Shown here in pieces: positions 5,804 through 6,915 of a DNA stretch of 6,915 nucleotides. The stretch's first letter is position 1. Each line of letters starts with the position of its first letter. The translations under genes and the position numbers were made by a program. The stretch comes from Methanomicrobiales archaeon (GTDB taxonomy: Archaea > Halobacteriota > Methanomicrobia > Methanomicrobiales > Methanoculleaceae). The notes beneath the pieces were generated by a model that saw nothing but the letters and a program-made list of their open reading frames with translations, did not search any database and was not told the origin of the DNA. The stretch lies in contig JAAZID010000441.1 in the NCBI GenBank assembly GCA_012510295.1, positions 1 to 6,915 of the forward strand, given 5' to 3'.

Positions 5804-6915
5804 AACCATTCAACCTCATCATCATAGCACTCATATGCATCGCCGCCGGCCTCGTAGCGCCGGCCACCGCCGGGACCGCCGACGTCGTGGTGACATCATC
5901 GACGATCGACCCCCCCGTCCTGATGAAGGGCGACGTCGGAACGCTCACGGTGGAGATCATGAACAACGGCGCCGAACCTGTCGCCATCCGAAACGCCCGG
6001 CTCTACGGGAGCGGGGTCGTGGCCCTGAGCGACGCCTACCCCTCGGTCGGGGATATCGGCGCCGGCACAACAAAGACATTCACCTTCACCATCCGGGCGG
6101 ATGGCGGGGAAGGGACGTTCTACCCTCCCTTCGTCCTCGATTTCCAGAACGGCGGCGCCCTCCGCTACCCGGTCCCCGTCCAGGTTGAAGATACCCCCCT
6201 CACCGCATCGATCGTCGGGAAACCTGATGCCTTCACCGAAGGCCGACGGGGTGACGTCACCATCCGGGTCGGAAACCCGCGCCCGAACACCGCGTCCGGC
6301 GTCCAGGTGATCCCGCAGGGAACCGGATTCTCTGCAACACCGTCGAGCGCGTTCATAGGCGCCCTCACCGCGGACGCGGCCGGGACCGCCGTCTTCAACC
6401 TGACCCCGGAGGACGAGACGGACGTCACCTTCAGGGTGCTCTGGCGTAACGGCATCAACACCCACGCGATCGATGTCACGCTCCCGGTCACGTTCGGCGA
6501 GGACAAACGACAGGCGGACCTCTTCGTCACGAACGTCGAGGTCACGCCCGAGATCGGCGGGTACCGGATCGTGGGCGACGTCATGAACGCCGGCCTCGAG
6601 TCCGCACGCTCGGTCCTCATCAGACCGGGCGCACCCGCCACCCCCACCGACCCCTTCCGGGTCTACGTGGTGGGAACCCTCGACCCCGATGACGCCGCCC
6701 CGTTTGAGGTGACGTTCAGGGCCGAGAGAGACGCGACAACCATCCCGGTCGTCGTCGAGTACCGGGATGACGACGGGAACCGCTACACCGGGACCACGAC
6801 GATCGATCTCAGTGGCACCGTGACGGTATCCGCCGGAGAGAGCGACGAAGGCATACCGATAGCCGGCATCGCAATCGCGGTCCTCATCGCCATCGGCATC
6901 ATCGGGGCCATATAC
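5800..6915 (+). CDS. Exported COG1361/CARDB-like Ig-domain envelope protein with C-terminal membrane segment (3' partial)
   Basis: The ATG at 5800 overlaps the Yip1 stop. The frame stays open to the right edge, giving 372 residues with no stop seen. Residues 1-24 form a signal peptide: K2, a hydrophobic core LIIIALICIAAGLV, then an ATA cleavage site before G25. C13 does not sit in a lipobox. Three beta-rich repeats follow, at about 28-130, 134-232 and 239-340. Each has Ig-like or NEW3/CARDB character, for example GTLTVEIMNNGAEPVAIRNA and the parallel GYRIVGDVMNAGLESARSV, the 'N.G...A' pattern typical of these folds. A polar linker GESDEG leads to a hydrophobic segment from 352 to the edge, probably a membrane anchor. 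The protein is thus expected outside the membrane, tethered at its C-terminus. COG1361-type proteins are common in methanogens and often lie beside ABC-type exporter genes. Whether such genes follow here cannot be seen. Codon use is strongly GC-ending. Confidence 0.82.
   Translation, partial: MKPFNLIIIALICIAAGLVAPATAGTADVVVTSSTIDPPVLMKGDVGTLTVEIMNNGAEPVAIRNARLYGSGVVALSDAYPSVGDIGAGTTKTFTFTIRADGGEGTFYPPFVLDFQNGGALRYPVPVQVEDTPLTASIVGKPDAFTEGRRGDVTIRVGNPRPNTASGVQVIPQGTGFSATPSSAFIGALTADAAGTAVFNLTPEDETDVTFRVLWRNGINTHAIDVTLPVTFGEDKRQADLFVTNVEVTPEIGGYRIVGDVMNAGLESARSVLIRPGAPATPTDPFRVYVVGTLDPDDAAPFEVTFRAERDATTIPVVVEYRDDDGNRYTGTTTIDLSGTVTVSAGESDEGIPIAGIAIAVLIAIGIIGAIY

Noticed and set aside
5800..5870. 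Lipoprotein signal around C13 of the exported protein
   Set aside because: The residues before the cysteine are A-L-I, not a lipobox with G, A or S at -1, and an ATA signal peptidase I-like site lies downstream.
5896..6465. Minus-strand 189-codon frame opposite the exported Ig-domain gene
   Set aside because: The plus strand holds a continuous frame with signal peptide, repeated beta domains and membrane segment. The minus translation is Gly/Asp/Arg-rich low complexity.

Overview
The window looks like archaeal DNA, most likely from a methanogen of the Methanomicrobiales (Methanoculleus-like). This is an inference from several signs. The right half is GC-rich. There is a TATA-box promoter with a purine-rich BRE-like stretch before a Yip1-family gene, and a GGTGAT-type ribosome binding site. 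A Yip1 membrane protein is coupled to an exported COG1361/CARDB-like protein. No RNA gene, CRISPR array, transposase or tRNA was seen.

Left part (2-4285, + strand): a type IIG-like restriction-modification enzyme enters from the left edge. Its N-terminus, where any nuclease domain would lie, is outside the window. It is followed 36 bases later by a gene for a membrane-anchored helical-repeat (TPR-like) protein of unknown function. The enzyme gene is a compositional mosaic. It is GC-rich up to just past the NPPY motif, AT-rich through the rest of the catalytic core and the target-recognition domain, and GC-richer again at the C-terminal tail. The TPR-like gene is also AT-richer than the genes to its right. 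This suggests a horizontally acquired or shuffled defence locus.

Middle part (4286-5143): a compact HExxH metallopeptidase-like gene (4324-4782) stands alone in GC-rich DNA. A 361-base stretch without an obvious large gene follows. Within it, the minus strand carries a 40-codon reading frame with a CxxCxxC-x8-C pattern, which may be a small zinc-binding protein or a remnant of one. An AT-rich patch at 5051-5110 has TATA-like elements pointing both ways.

Right part (5144-6915, + strand): a 219-residue Yip1-family polytopic membrane protein overlaps by four bases (ATGA) with an exported protein. That second protein has a signal peptide, about three Ig-like domains and a C-terminal membrane segment, and it runs off the right edge. 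The pair is translationally coupled and is probably the start of an envelope or transport operon that continues beyond the window.
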